Positions 24,231-33,648 of a stretch of 42,870 nucleotides of DNA are shown one piece after another (position 1 is the stretch's first letter; every line of letters starts with the position of its first letter). The notes below the pieces were generated by a model. It made no database searches. It saw nothing but the letters and a program-made list of their open reading frames with translations, and had not been told where the DNA came from. The DNA lies in contig DAWAJD010000019.1 in the NCBI GenBank assembly GCA_052289195.1, positions 1-42,870 of the forward strand, given 5' to 3'. A program made the position numbers and the translations under genes. This stretch comes from UBA4644 sp900555855. GTDB taxonomy: Bacteria; Bacillota; Clostridia; Oscillospirales; Butyricicoccaceae.

Positions 24231-24581
24231 ATGAAGATGGACACCCAGCACGGCCTGATCGGCATTTCCAACGATCTGGTGGCCGCCGTGGCCGGCGCCG
24301 CCGCTTCCGCCTGCTTCGGCGTGAGAGGCATGGTTGCCCGCTCCCCGCTGGACGGTCTGTTCCACCTGCTGAAGGGGGAAAAGCAGACCCGGGGCGTGGA
24401 GCTCCGCCAGGGCAGCCAGGAGGGCCTTTTGGACCTGGATCTGCATGTTGCGCTGGACAGCGGCGTCAACATCCGCACCACCTGCCGCACCCTGCGGCAC
24501 CAGGTGCGCTATCGGGTGGAGCAGACCTGCGGCATGGCCGTGGGGTGCATCACCGTTTATGTGGAAACGGTCAAGGCCTGA
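24231..24581 (+). CDS. yloU: Asp23/Gls24 family (DUF322) protein
   Basis: A 116-residue protein of the alkaline-shock Asp23/Gls24/YloU family: GLIGISNDLVAAVAGAAASACFGVRGM at the start and the LDLHVALDSGVNIRTTCRTLRHQVRYRVEQTCGM core. These small proteins are membrane- or wall-associated and of unclear function. The partner gene fakA follows after 18 nt, a pairing widely conserved in Firmicutes (yloU-yloV), so the symbol is by synteny. AGGAGG lies about 10 nt before the ATG. Confidence 0.88.
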   Translation: MKMDTQHGLIGISNDLVAAVAGAAASACFGVRGMVARSPLDGLFHLLKGEKQTRGVELRQGSQEGLLDLDLHVALDSGVNIRTTCRTLRHQVRYRVEQTCGMAVGCITVYVETVKA

Positions 24582-24599
24582 CCATAACGACAGGAGGCA

Positions 24600-26264
24600 A
24601 TGAAATTGGCGAAGATGATCGATGGCGAAGTCTATAAAGACATGATCCTCCAGGCGGCCGCCGCGCTGGAGGAGCGGATGGAAGAGACCAACGCTCTGAA
24701 TGTGTTCCCCGTCCCCGACGGCGATACCGGCACCAATATGTCCATGACGCTGAACAGCGCCGTGGCCGAGCTGAACAAGCTGGAAGCCCCCACCCTGGGC
24801 CGGGCGCTGGAAGTCACCTCCAGCGCGCTGCTGCGGGGCGCGCGGGGCAATTCCGGCGTGATCACCTCCCTTTTGTTCCGGGGCATGGGCAAGGCCATGA
24901 AGGACTGCCGCACGGCAGACGGCGCGGCGCTGGCCGCCGGTCTGGCCGAGGGTGCAGCCACCGCCTATAAGGCCGTTATGAAGCCCGCCGAGGGCACCAT
25001 CCTCACGGTGGCCCGCATGGCCGGCGCGGCCGCCGGCAAGGCCGCCAAAAAGAACCGGGATGTGAACTATGTGCTGTCTGCCGCCATCAAGGGGGCCCGG
25101 CAGGCGCTGGACGAGACTGTCAATCAGAATCCCGTCCTGAAAAAGGCCGGCGTGGTAGACGCCGGCGGCTTCGGCTATGTGCTCATCCTGCAGGGCATGC
25201 TGGACGCCGTCAGCGGCACCATCACCCGCCTGGCCCGGAAGATCCCCGTGCCGGTGGTCAACCCCGCCATGACGGTGGAGAGCGCCGACTTCTCCCAGTT
25301 CGACGAGGAAGAGATCAATTTTGATTACTGCACCGAGTTCATCGCCGCCCGGGAGCATCCGGAGCTGGATCCCGACGACCTGCGGCAGTATCTCTGCACG
25401 CTGGGCGACTGCGTGGTGGTGGTGGAGGACGATGAGATCATCAAGGCCCATGTCCACACCAACCAGCCGGATCAGGTGCTGGGCCGGGCGCTGACTTACG
25501 GCCAGCTGCTCAGCGTCAAGGTGGAAAACATGGTGGAGCAGCACCGCAAAAAGGTGGAGGAGGAGACTGCCGCCTCCATGGGCAAGCGGGAATATGCCGC
25601 CCCCGTCACCCGCTATGGCTTTGTGGCCGTGGCGGCGGGCGAAGGCGTTGTGGCCCTCTTCCGGGAGCTGGGCGCCGATCAGGTGGTGGAGGGCGGCCAG
25701 ACCATGAACCCCTCCACGGAAAACATCCTCCGCGCCATCGACATGACCCCGGCGGAGATCGTCTTCGTCCTGCCCAACAATAAAAACATCATCATGGCCT
25801 CCCAGCAGGCGGCGGCCCTTTCCGACAAGCAGGTGATCGTCCTGCCCACCCGGACCATCCCCCAGGGCATCTGCGCCATGCTTTCCTTCGACCGGGACCG
25901 GGAACCGGAGGAAAACCAGCAGAGCATGGAGGCCGCGATGGAGCGGGTGCGCTCCGGTCAGGTGACCTATGCCGCCCGGGACAGCGAGTTCGACGGCCAT
26001 CACATCACTCAGGGCGACTTTATGGCGCTGGCAGAGGGCAAGCTGATCGCCACCGGGCGGGAGCTTGGCCCCGTAGTCGACGCGCTGGCAGAAAAGCTCT
26101 GCACCGGCGGCTGCAATTTCATTACGCTGCTTTACGGCGAGGGCGCCGACGAGGCCCAGGCCGAGGAGGTGCGCGCCCGCTTTGCGGCCCGCTCCGGCGG
26201 CGCGGAGATCAATGTGCTCCCCGGCGGACAGCCCGTTTACAGCTATATCGTCTCCGTAGAATAA
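24600..26264 (+). CDS. fakA: Fatty acid kinase subunit A (DAK2-domain, YloV)
   Basis: A 554-residue protein. The N-terminal DAK2-type kinase domain carries FPVPDGDTGTNM (Asp40 and Asp42 coordinate metal and nucleotide) and LLRGARGNSGVI; the C-terminal half is the FakA_C domain with VDAGGFGYVL and late VLPNNKNIIMASQQAA. FakA with a FakB (DegV) partner phosphorylates host or recycled fatty acids for phospholipid synthesis. No fakB is in this window. The AGGAGG site is only 2-3 nt from ATG 24600 but 8 nt from TTG 24606, so TTG (MAKMIDGEVY) may be the real start. Confidence 0.93.
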   Translation: MKLAKMIDGEVYKDMILQAAAALEERMEETNALNVFPVPDGDTGTNMSMTLNSAVAELNKLEAPTLGRALEVTSSALLRGARGNSGVITSLLFRGMGKAMKDCRTADGAALAAGLAEGAATAYKAVMKPAEGTILTVARMAGAAAGKAAKKNRDVNYVLSAAIKGARQALDETVNQNPVLKKAGVVDAGGFGYVLILQGMLDAVSGTITRLARKIPVPVVNPAMTVESADFSQFDEEEINFDYCTEFIAAREHPELDPDDLRQYLCTLGDCVVVVEDDEIIKAHVHTNQPDQVLGRALTYGQLLSVKVENMVEQHRKKVEEETAASMGKREYAAPVTRYGFVAVAAGEGVVALFRELGADQVVEGGQTMNPSTENILRAIDMTPAEIVFVLPNNKNIIMASQQAAALSDKQVIVLPTRTIPQGICAMLSFDRDREPEENQQSMEAAMERVRSGQVTYAARDSEFDGHHITQGDFMALAEGKLIATGRELGPVVDALAEKLCTGGCNFITLLYGEGADEAQAEEVRARFAARSGGAEINVLPGGQPVYSYIVSVE

Positions 26265-26281
26265 GCACGGTTTTTTCCCCA

Positions 26282-26306
26282 AAAGCCGGCGGCTCTCGCC
26301 GGCTTT
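26282..26306 (+). terminator. Intrinsic terminator after fakA
   Basis: Stem AAAGCCGGCG/CGCCGGCTTT (26282-26291/26297-26306), 5-nt loop. The T-tract GTTCTGTTTTT is interrupted. Confidence 0.75.
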
Positions 26307-26346
26307 GTTCTGTTTTTATCCCATGTAAGAAAAGAGGAGATCCTCC

Positions 26347-27234
<888 letters not shown>

Positions 27235-27300
27235 GGGCCGCGAAAAGGCCGCTTTTTCGGCGTTTTTCGCCGTTTTTCCCCCGCTTTTGACAGATCAAAG

Positions 27301-27332
27301 GGCGCGCATCCGCTTGGATGCGCGCCTTTTTT
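27301..27332 (+). terminator. Intrinsic terminator after cysE
   Basis: Perfect 11-bp stem GGCGCGCATCC/GGATGCGCGCC (27301-27311/27316-27326) with a 4-nt loop and six Ts. It may also stop the convergent deaminase transcript, where the minus-strand U-run is CTTTG only. Confidence 0.85.
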
Positions 27333-27343
27333 CTGCGCTTTTT

Positions 27344-27736
27344 TCAGATCCACCATTCGGGGGTCAGCGCGCCCAGCGTCACCACGCGGCCGGTCTCCCG
27401 ATCCAGCAGGATCTGGATGCTTTGATACTCCTCCGGCATGAGCTGCGCCATCAGCTCCCGGCAAGCGCCGCAGGGCGGCAGAGCTTTGCCCTCCCCGTTG
27501 ATGGCGACCACCCGGCGGATGGCGTCTTCCCCGCAGGTCAGCATATGGAAGATGGCATTGCGCTCTGCGCAGATGCCCAGCGTGCAGGCGCTGTCCACAC
27601 AGACGCCGGTGTAGATCTTCCCCGATGCCGACTGGATGGCCGCCGCAACGCCGCCAACCTCCATCCATTCAGAAACCTTGCGCGGGCGCAGGACCTCCCT
27701 TGCCGCGGAATACAGCTGTTCCCAGATCTGTTCCAT
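27344..27736 (-). CDS. Cytidine deaminase-like zinc enzyme
   Basis: A 130-residue deaminase of normal Cdd length. The zinc-binding motifs are CAERNAI (Cys56, with Glu58 as proton shuttle) and PPCGACRE (Cys89, Cys92), the pattern of tetrameric cytidine/blasticidin-S deaminases. The N-terminal half lacks the usual SxFxVGAA; it reads VGGVAAAIQSASGKIYTGVC. Cytidine deamination is the simplest guess, but substrates vary. The RBS GGGAGGAG fits ATG 27736. It lies 51 nt downstream of the GGDEF gene on the same strand, so it could be the last gene of the riboswitch operon, or separate. Confidence 0.85.
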   Translation of the reverse strand: MEQIWEQLYSAAREVLRPRKVSEWMEVGGVAAAIQSASGKIYTGVCVDSACTLGICAERNAIFHMLTCGEDAIRRVVAINGEGKALPPCGACRELMAQLMPEEYQSIQILLDRETGRVVTLGALTPEWWI

Positions 27737-27787
27737 TTACAGGCTCCTCCCTTTCTTCGCTTTGGCTGCAGCGCCCGCAGACGCCGC

Positions 27788-29197
27788 TCAGCCCCGGGGC
27801 GACCGCCAGGCCCGGCTGGCATAGTAGGCGCGTTTTTCCTCCAGCATCCTGGTATCCGCCTCCCGGACCAGCGTCCGCAGGCCCACGGTGCTCTGGGCGG
27901 TGGCAACGCCGTAGGCGATGCTGTAGCCCCGGGCGGCCAGATGTCTTGCAACGGCGCTCATCCGCGGCCGGCAAGCCTCCTCCTGTGCGGGAAAGATCAC
28001 CATCTCGTCGCCGCCCACCCGGTAGAGCCCGCCGCCGGGAAACTGCTCCCGCAGCAGCTCCGCCAGCATCTGAAGCATCCGGTCTCCGGCCTCGTGGCCA
28101 TATTGATTGTTGATCTCGTGGAGGCCGTTGGCATCGATATAAACGCAGGCCGCCGGCGCAAACACGGTATCCTCGTTCTTCTGCAGATAAGCCTCAAAGG
28201 CGATGCGGTTGAGCAGCCCGGTGCCCGGATCGATGAGGCTCTGACGGTAAATGCTCCGCCAGCCCCGGATCAGGTATCCGGCCACATAGGCCAGATAGCC
28301 CACCAGCAGCACCCCAATGACGGCCGCCATATAATACAGGGCCTGAACGCCCCCTCTGGTCCCCGCCAGCGCGTCCTTTTCGCTGACGCCGATGGTAACG
28401 CTCCAGTTGTTGATGCCCACCGGCTCATAATGCAAATTAAGGATGCCTCCCGTGGTCTTGGAGACCGAGCGCACATCGCCGCTCCTGCCCAGGCGCAGGT
28501 TTTCCGCCGCCTCCTCATAGGTATAGTCATCCAGCATTTTCCGGTCGCTCATGTCCGCCAGGCTGCCCAGCGTATCGTGCCAGGTGTCCAGCAGGATATC
28601 GCCGGTGTTGCCGTCTATCACCAGAATAAAGGCGTTGCCGCTGTAATAATCCGAGGAATAGGCCCGCCGGCTCTCCGTCAGGAAGATCACGCCGTAAAGG
28701 ATGGCCACGGTCTCGCCGTTTCGCTTCACGGGCATGGCGCTGCGCACCACCTGCTGCTCCGGCGCAAACAGGCTGGCCACCCGGTCGGAGATATAAGCGC
28801 CCTTCCGGGCCTCCTCTGCAAAATCCACCCGGTCGGAAACATCATACCAGGTGCCGTCGCTGTGCAGCAGCTGCCCGTCTGGCATCAGCAGGATCAGCTG
28901 GGTGAGAAACGACTCCTCAAAGCTAAAGGAGTTCATCACGCGCAGCAGCGTGTCCACATCGCTCAGCTTCTGCCGGGCGATCAGCTCCGCGATGGCCGAA
29001 AGGAACATCTGGTCGTTTTTGATGGTGCTGTAATAATCCTCCGCCAGGCGCCGGCCGGAGGCCGCCAGCTCGTCAAAGGAATGCTGCCGCATGGCCTTCC
29101 CTGCCTGCCCGGCGCAGACCAGCACCGTGACCGCCAGCAGGCAGACCGTCAGCACCGTGGCCGTCAGAAATATCGCCCATTGCTTTTTGCTTCCCAT
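27788..29197 (-). CDS. Membrane diguanylate cyclase (extracellular Cache-like sensor, GGDEF)
   Basis: A 469-residue protein with a membrane segment near residues 8-30, an extracellular ~240-residue sensor of Cache-like look (LILLMPDGQLLHSDGTWYDVS, then IDGNTGDILLDT), a second membrane segment (about 285-310) and a C-terminal GGDEF domain (about 320-460). DPGTGLLNR starts the GGDEF domain, and the active site reads RVGGDEM (about 392-398), with Met in place of Phe. The catalytic Gly-Gly-Asp-Glu are kept, so it should make c-di-GMP. No RxxD inhibitory site is seen five residues upstream (FPGG instead). It follows the EAL gene after 12 nt. Confidence 0.9.
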   Translation of the reverse strand: MGSKKQWAIFLTATVLTVCLLAVTVLVCAGQAGKAMRQHSFDELAASGRRLAEDYYSTIKNDQMFLSAIAELIARQKLSDVDTLLRVMNSFSFEESFLTQLILLMPDGQLLHSDGTWYDVSDRVDFAEEARKGAYISDRVASLFAPEQQVVRSAMPVKRNGETVAILYGVIFLTESRRAYSSDYYSGNAFILVIDGNTGDILLDTWHDTLGSLADMSDRKMLDDYTYEEAAENLRLGRSGDVRSVSKTTGGILNLHYEPVGINNWSVTIGVSEKDALAGTRGGVQALYYMAAVIGVLLVGYLAYVAGYLIRGWRSIYRQSLIDPGTGLLNRIAFEAYLQKNEDTVFAPAACVYIDANGLHEINNQYGHEAGDRMLQMLAELLREQFPGGGLYRVGGDEMVIFPAQEEACRPRMSAVARHLAARGYSIAYGVATAQSTVGLRTLVREADTRMLEEKRAYYASRAWRSPRG

Positions 29198-29209
29198 CGT
29201 CCCGCCTCC

Positions 29210-31099
29210 TTATGCTTTGCCCAGCATTTCCTGCAAGCGCCGCTCCGCCTCCCGCAGCGGCAGCGGCCGGGCATAGTAAAAGCCCTGGATCAGGTCGCAG
29301 CCCTGCTCCAGCACGGTCTCCAGCTGCTCCCGGGTCTCAACGCCCTCGCAAAGCACCTGCATATCCATGCTGTGGGCCAGCTGGCAAAGGCCGGCCACCA
29401 GCCTGCGGCCCCGCTCCTCCGCCGTCCGCCGGACCAGCTCCCGCGCCAGCTTGACGAACTGGATGGGATACGCGCACAGATCCTCCAGCGAGGAATAGCC
29501 CGCCCCCAGATCGTCCAGCGCCATGCAAAAGCCCATCGCCGTCAGCTCCAGGATGTTCTCCCGGACCGCGCCCTCGCTGCGGATCAGCGTGTCCTCCGTG
29601 ATCTCCAGGATCAGCTGCTCCCGGGGGAAGGAGGCGCCCGCGGCGATCCGGCGCACCTGCTCCGCAAAGCCCGGCTCCGCAAGGGCGGCCCGGGTGAAGT
29701 TGCAGGCCAGACGAAGCTTTTCCCGGCCCGGCAGGCCGCTCCACTGCTCCAGCAGCCGGCAGGTCATGCGGAAGATCTCCAGATCGTGCCGGACGACCAC
29801 ACCGCTGGCGATCATCAGGTCAAGATATTCTCCGGGCCGCAGCAGGCCCTCCTCCGGCTCCTGCCAGCGGGAGAGCAGCTCCGCGCCGTTCACCCTGCCC
29901 TGCCGGTCCATCACCAGCTGCAGATAAGGGGTAAGCTCGCCCCGGACCACGGCCTCGGCACACCGCCGCCGCAGGCGCTCCTGCCTTGCGCCCGCCGCGA
30001 TCAGCTGCGGCGTGGTAAAGGCATAGGGCAGCCCGCGCGCCTCCGCGTCGCGCCGACCCTGCAGGGCATGGGCGAGGGCTGTCTCGCCGCTGAGCGACCG
30101 CTCCTCCCCCAGCGCGCAGACGCCCGCCCGGATCAGCCCGGCATATTCCCTCCGGACGCCCGTCAGCTGCGTGTTCAGCTCCTCCATCAAAACGGCCATG
30201 CGCCGCTCGGCCCTTTCCCGGCTGCCGCAGCGAAGGATCAGGGCAAAGCTCCCCCGTGCCACATAATAAAGCCCCTCCCGCTGGCCGCAGGCCCGCTTGA
30301 GATATGCCGCAGCGCAGCGCTCCAGCTGCTCGATGCGGCTCTGATCCAGGCGCTGCTCCAGCAGCGTCTCGCCGCAGCCGATGTTTGCCACATAATAAAG
30401 CCCCCACGCCTGCGGCGGAATGGTCCGCTCCACCCGGCGCAGATAGGCCTGGTATCCGCCGATGCCCAGCCGCGGCACCGCTCCGACGCGCTCCTGGACG
30501 GCGCTCTGCCTCTGCCGCAGGAAAAGGCCCAGCGCCAGCGCCGCCAGCAGCGTCATCCCGCCCAGCGCCGCCAACGCGGCAAAAAACCGGCGGCGGGAAA
30601 CGCCCCGGTTGGCCTCCAAGCTGTTTGCCAGCAGCCCCAGCGTCTCCTCCGGCGGGATGGCCTGCAGCGCCTGCTTGAGCGTCTCTGCCGTCTCCGGAGA
30701 AAGCGTGTTCAAAAAGCCCACCCGGATCTCCTGAACGCCCTGCTCCGTCTCCCTGCGGCACACCGTGATCCGCTCCCGCAGCAGCCGCTCGTCCACCGTG
30801 TCCGGCAGATAGGCAGAGAGGATATCCGCCTGCCGGTTTTCCGTCCGCTGCCGCTGGCCGGTGTCGCCCTCGTGGGGCAGATAGACCAGCCGCAGGCCCG
30901 TCTCCCGGCCGATCCGTTCATAAAGCTCCGGCAGCAGGCCCACATAGCGCTCCGTCTTCGGGTCATAAGACTCGATGGGATAAAGCCCGTCGTTGCCCGC
31001 GATCAGGACGGTCTCCTCCGCCCGGGCCGGCAGGCCCGTCATAAGCCCCAGCAGCAGGGCCAGAGCCGCCGCCCCGAGCCTGCGTTGCAGTTGTCTCAT
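29210..31099 (-). CDS. Membrane protein with ligand-binding-like, degenerate GGDEF and EAL domains (c-di-GMP phosphodiesterase)
   Basis: A 629-residue protein. After a signal peptide (to about residue 27) comes a region like a shortened type 3 solute-binding domain (YDPKTERYVGLLPELYERIG), then a membrane helix (about 183-203), a degenerate GGDEF-like region without the motif, and an EAL domain (about 385-629). EAL key residues: Glu in GAELLSRW, Asn in LACNFT, EITE, Asp-Asp in LDDLGAGYSS (about 526), Lys in VKLA, CEGVET and QGFYYARP. The Asp of the usual K-I-D is Ala here, which may weaken activity. It is 10 nt after the glycosyltransferase gene. Hydrolysis of c-di-GMP is inferred. Confidence 0.88.
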   Translation of the reverse strand: MRQLQRRLGAAALALLLGLMTGLPARAEETVLIAGNDGLYPIESYDPKTERYVGLLPELYERIGRETGLRLVYLPHEGDTGQRQRTENRQADILSAYLPDTVDERLLRERITVCRRETEQGVQEIRVGFLNTLSPETAETLKQALQAIPPEETLGLLANSLEANRGVSRRRFFAALAALGGMTLLAALALGLFLRQRQSAVQERVGAVPRLGIGGYQAYLRRVERTIPPQAWGLYYVANIGCGETLLEQRLDQSRIEQLERCAAAYLKRACGQREGLYYVARGSFALILRCGSRERAERRMAVLMEELNTQLTGVRREYAGLIRAGVCALGEERSLSGETALAHALQGRRDAEARGLPYAFTTPQLIAAGARQERLRRRCAEAVVRGELTPYLQLVMDRQGRVNGAELLSRWQEPEEGLLRPGEYLDLMIASGVVVRHDLEIFRMTCRLLEQWSGLPGREKLRLACNFTRAALAEPGFAEQVRRIAAGASFPREQLILEITEDTLIRSEGAVRENILELTAMGFCMALDDLGAGYSSLEDLCAYPIQFVKLARELVRRTAEERGRRLVAGLCQLAHSMDMQVLCEGVETREQLETVLEQGCDLIQGFYYARPLPLREAERRLQEMLGKA

Positions 31100-31109
31100 A
31101 CGCTCCTCC

Positions 31110-32513
31110 TCAGTTCAGATCGATCCTTTGCCGCCGGATCTGTCCCCATTGCAGCTTTTTGCTCCGGTAGCCGAAAAGGGCCGCGCAGCGGACCCACGCC
31201 AGCACAAACCGCAAAAACACCAGCTCCACCACGCAAAGCGCCGCCGCCCGAAGGCCGTCCCACAGGGTGATCCGGGTCTCCGCCGTCAGGCTGCGGGAGA
31301 AAAACACCGTCAGCGTCAGGATCACGCCGAAGGCGGCATAGATCCCGAAAAACAGCAGCATAAACGGCACATTGATCAGATCCAGCCACCAGGCCAGCAC
31401 CATGGTAAACACGCCGAAGATCTCGATCAGCGGCGAAAGCAGCTCATAGATCAGGAAATACAGATAGGAAACAAACCCCACCGCCCCAAACCGCCGGTCA
31501 TAAAACATATCCCGGTGGCGGCTGAGGCTCTGGAACAGGCCCAGATGCCAGCGCTTGCGCTGCCTGCAAAGATCGCCCAGCCGCTCCGGCACCTGCGTCC
31601 AGCAGACGGCGTCGCTGGCGTAGCGGATGGCATAGCCGATGTCGTGGGCGCTGCAATATTCGTGCAGCCGCACCACCAGCTCCATGTCCTCCCCCACGGT
31701 CTCCCGCTCATAGCCGCCCACGGCCACCACCGTCTCCTTTTTGAACAGGCCGAAAGCCCCGGAGATGATCATGGAGCCGTTGAACCGGTCAAACAGGATC
31801 CGCGACGCCAAAAACGACCGGTCATATTCCAGCGTCTGCATAAAGACCAGCAGGTTTCTTGGCAGCTGCCAGCGCCGGACCCGGCCGTTTTCCAGCTCCA
31901 CCCCGTTGGCCGCCCGCACCAGCCCGCCCACGGCCACCACATTCTCATCCTCCAAAACGGGCTGGATGATGCGGCGCAGGGAATCGTGCTGCAGGACGGA
32001 ATCCGCGTCCATGCAGATAAAATAAGGGAAGCGGGAGGCGTTGATGCCCATGTTCAGGGCGTCGGCCTTGCCGCCGTTTTTCTTGCAGATCAGCGTCAGC
32101 GGGACCTTATGGCTCAGGCTCTCGTAAACGGCCTCCTCCCGCTGGCAGGGGACGCGCCGGTGGATGGGCCGCTGGATCCGGTGCAGCCCAAAGGCCTCCG
32201 TCAGCACCCGGGCGGTGTCGTCGGTGGAGCCGTCGTCCACCACGATGATCTCATAGGCCCGGTAATCCAGCGTCAGCAGCGACCGCACGGTGGCCACCGC
32301 GGTGATCTCCTCGTTGTGGGCGGGGACGATGATGCTGATGGGCAGCTGATCGTCTGCCGGCAGCAAAACCTTCAGCCGTTCCCGCCGGGCGTGCTTGTAA
32401 AGCTCCATGGAGCCTGTCAGCACGGAGATGAACAGAAAGGTGGAATAGCCCAGCAGATAGAGCACAAAAAACCAGCCCACGATCTCCAGAAAAAGCTTTA
32501 CGCCATCATACAC
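31110..32513 (-). CDS. Processive family 2 glycosyltransferase (polysaccharide synthase)
   Basis: A 467-residue membrane enzyme of the cellulose/PNAG/hyaluronan synthase type. One N-terminal membrane helix (about 8-32), a cytoplasmic GT-A domain and about four C-terminal helices (from ~345). Motifs: VVDDGSTDD (Asp93-Asp94), GKADALN, CMDADS (Asp169, Asp171), GEDMEL (Asp276) and QRKRW, the QxxRW processivity motif (318-322). It should extrude a beta-linked polymer; sugar and linkage are unknown. No PilZ domain is present, so c-di-GMP would act through the riboswitch. The GTG start at 32513 has AGGAGG 7 nt upstream and overlaps the HEAT gene by 16 nt. Confidence 0.93.
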   Translation of the reverse strand: MYDGVKLFLEIVGWFFVLYLLGYSTFLFISVLTGSMELYKHARRERLKVLLPADDQLPISIIVPAHNEEITAVATVRSLLTLDYRAYEIIVVDDGSTDDTARVLTEAFGLHRIQRPIHRRVPCQREEAVYESLSHKVPLTLICKKNGGKADALNMGINASRFPYFICMDADSVLQHDSLRRIIQPVLEDENVVAVGGLVRAANGVELENGRVRRWQLPRNLLVFMQTLEYDRSFLASRILFDRFNGSMIISGAFGLFKKETVVAVGGYERETVGEDMELVVRLHEYCSAHDIGYAIRYASDAVCWTQVPERLGDLCRQRKRWHLGLFQSLSRHRDMFYDRRFGAVGFVSYLYFLIYELLSPLIEIFGVFTMVLAWWLDLINVPFMLLFFGIYAAFGVILTLTVFFSRSLTAETRITLWDGLRAAALCVVELVFLRFVLAWVRCAALFGYRSKKLQWGQIRRQRIDLN

Positions 32514-33625
32514 GCCGCATCCTCCTCTCTCTCCGGCTCCAGCTCCCGCTCCTCCAGCCGGTAGCGCAGCATCTCCGCGGCAAACCGGTCGCCGCTGGCC
32601 ATCACTTCCTCCAGCTCCCGCCAGGGGCAGTCCAGCCGTTCCATGCTCCGGGCGGCGTTGTCGCGAACATACCAGTTGGCGTGGCAAAGGTCCCGCCGAA
32701 GGACCCGCAGGGTCTCCTCTCCCGGATAGGCTGCCAGCGCCGCCGCGGCCACCGCCGCATATTCCCATCTCCGCTCCCGGTCTGGCTCCGCCAGCTCCAG
32801 CAGCGTCTCATAGGCCGGGGCATAGGGATAATGCCCCAGATAGCGCAGGCAGGAAAAGCGCAGCTCGTCGTCCCGCTCCGGGTCCTGCAGCAGCGCCAGC
32901 ATCTTCTCCGCATGGTCGCCGGAGGAATAGCGGAAGTAATTCAAAAGGGCCAGCTGCAGCTCCGGGCCAAGCTCGTCAAACACGGCCCAAAGCGCCTGGT
33001 CCAGCGCCTGCCGGTCGCTCTGATCGTTCAGCAGCCCGTTGGAGATCAGCCTGCCGTGGTAAAACCGGCGCTCGCTGTCGATGATCTTCAGCGCATGCAC
33101 CACCAGCGCCGGGTCTCCCGCCGTATAGATGGCCTGCATGGCGCTTTCCCGGCAATAAATGCTCGGCTGGCGCAAAAGCTCCAGCAGCAGCCCTTCCAGC
33201 GTCCGGTCCCTCCGGCCCTGCAGCAGGCGGTATTTTCGGATGATATAGGGAAAAAAGGCCGCCTCCACATCGTCCCGGCGGCGGCAGTAGTCCTTCGCCA
33301 GCGCCACGGTAACGCCGTTCATGGCCCGCAGAAGCGCCCAGACCTGCTCCGGCTGCCGGGCCTGCAGCCGCTCCAGCGCCGCGTCCAGGGCCAGCATGCT
33401 TTCCACCCGCCGCAGGCGGCGCTCCATGCCCCGGAGAAAGCCCTCCTCCACAAGGCCCGCAGCCTCCAGCAGCGGCAGCTGACGGAGGATCCGGCGCTCC
33501 ATGCGGTCTGCCTTCCGCGCGATCCGCCGTTCCCGGTGCTTGGCCCGGGCGGCGGCGGTAAGATTAAAGCCGATCAGGCCGGCGCATACGGCAAGATACA
33601 GATAGATCAATCCCTCCACCGGCAT
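32498..33625 (-). CDS. Membrane-anchored HEAT-repeat protein
   Basis: A 375-residue protein with one N-terminal membrane segment (about residues 4-26), an Arg-rich stretch (KHRERRIARKADRMERR) that should remain in the cytoplasm, and an all-helical region of HEAT-like repeats (for example FSCLRYLGHYPYAPAYETLL, AAVAAAALAAYPGEETLRVL, HANWYVRDNAARSMERL). HEAT repeats are protein-binding scaffolds. The end overlaps the GT2 start by 16 nt, so the two are translated together and are likely partners. The C-terminus is very Glu-rich. A direct enzymatic role is not expected. Confidence 0.85.
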   Translation of the reverse strand: MPVEGLIYLYLAVCAGLIGFNLTAAARAKHRERRIARKADRMERRILRQLPLLEAAGLVEEGFLRGMERRLRRVESMLALDAALERLQARQPEQVWALLRAMNGVTVALAKDYCRRRDDVEAAFFPYIIRKYRLLQGRRDRTLEGLLLELLRQPSIYCRESAMQAIYTAGDPALVVHALKIIDSERRFYHGRLISNGLLNDQSDRQALDQALWAVFDELGPELQLALLNYFRYSSGDHAEKMLALLQDPERDDELRFSCLRYLGHYPYAPAYETLLELAEPDRERRWEYAAVAAAALAAYPGEETLRVLRRDLCHANWYVRDNAARSMERLDCPWRELEEVMASGDRFAAEMLRYRLEERELEPEREEDAACMMA

Positions 33626-33648
33626 GATTCTTCCTCCCCTCGCTGCGC

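Noticed and set aside
27287..31270. Very long plus-strand open frame (1327 codons) opposite the deaminase, GGDEF and EAL genes; similar long frames at 33706-37506, 21215-24013 and 15051-17570
   Set aside because: They lie antisense to genes with clear domain motifs, have Pro/Arg/His/Gln-rich unlikely proteins and no ribosome sites. High GC removes stop codons on the opposite strand.
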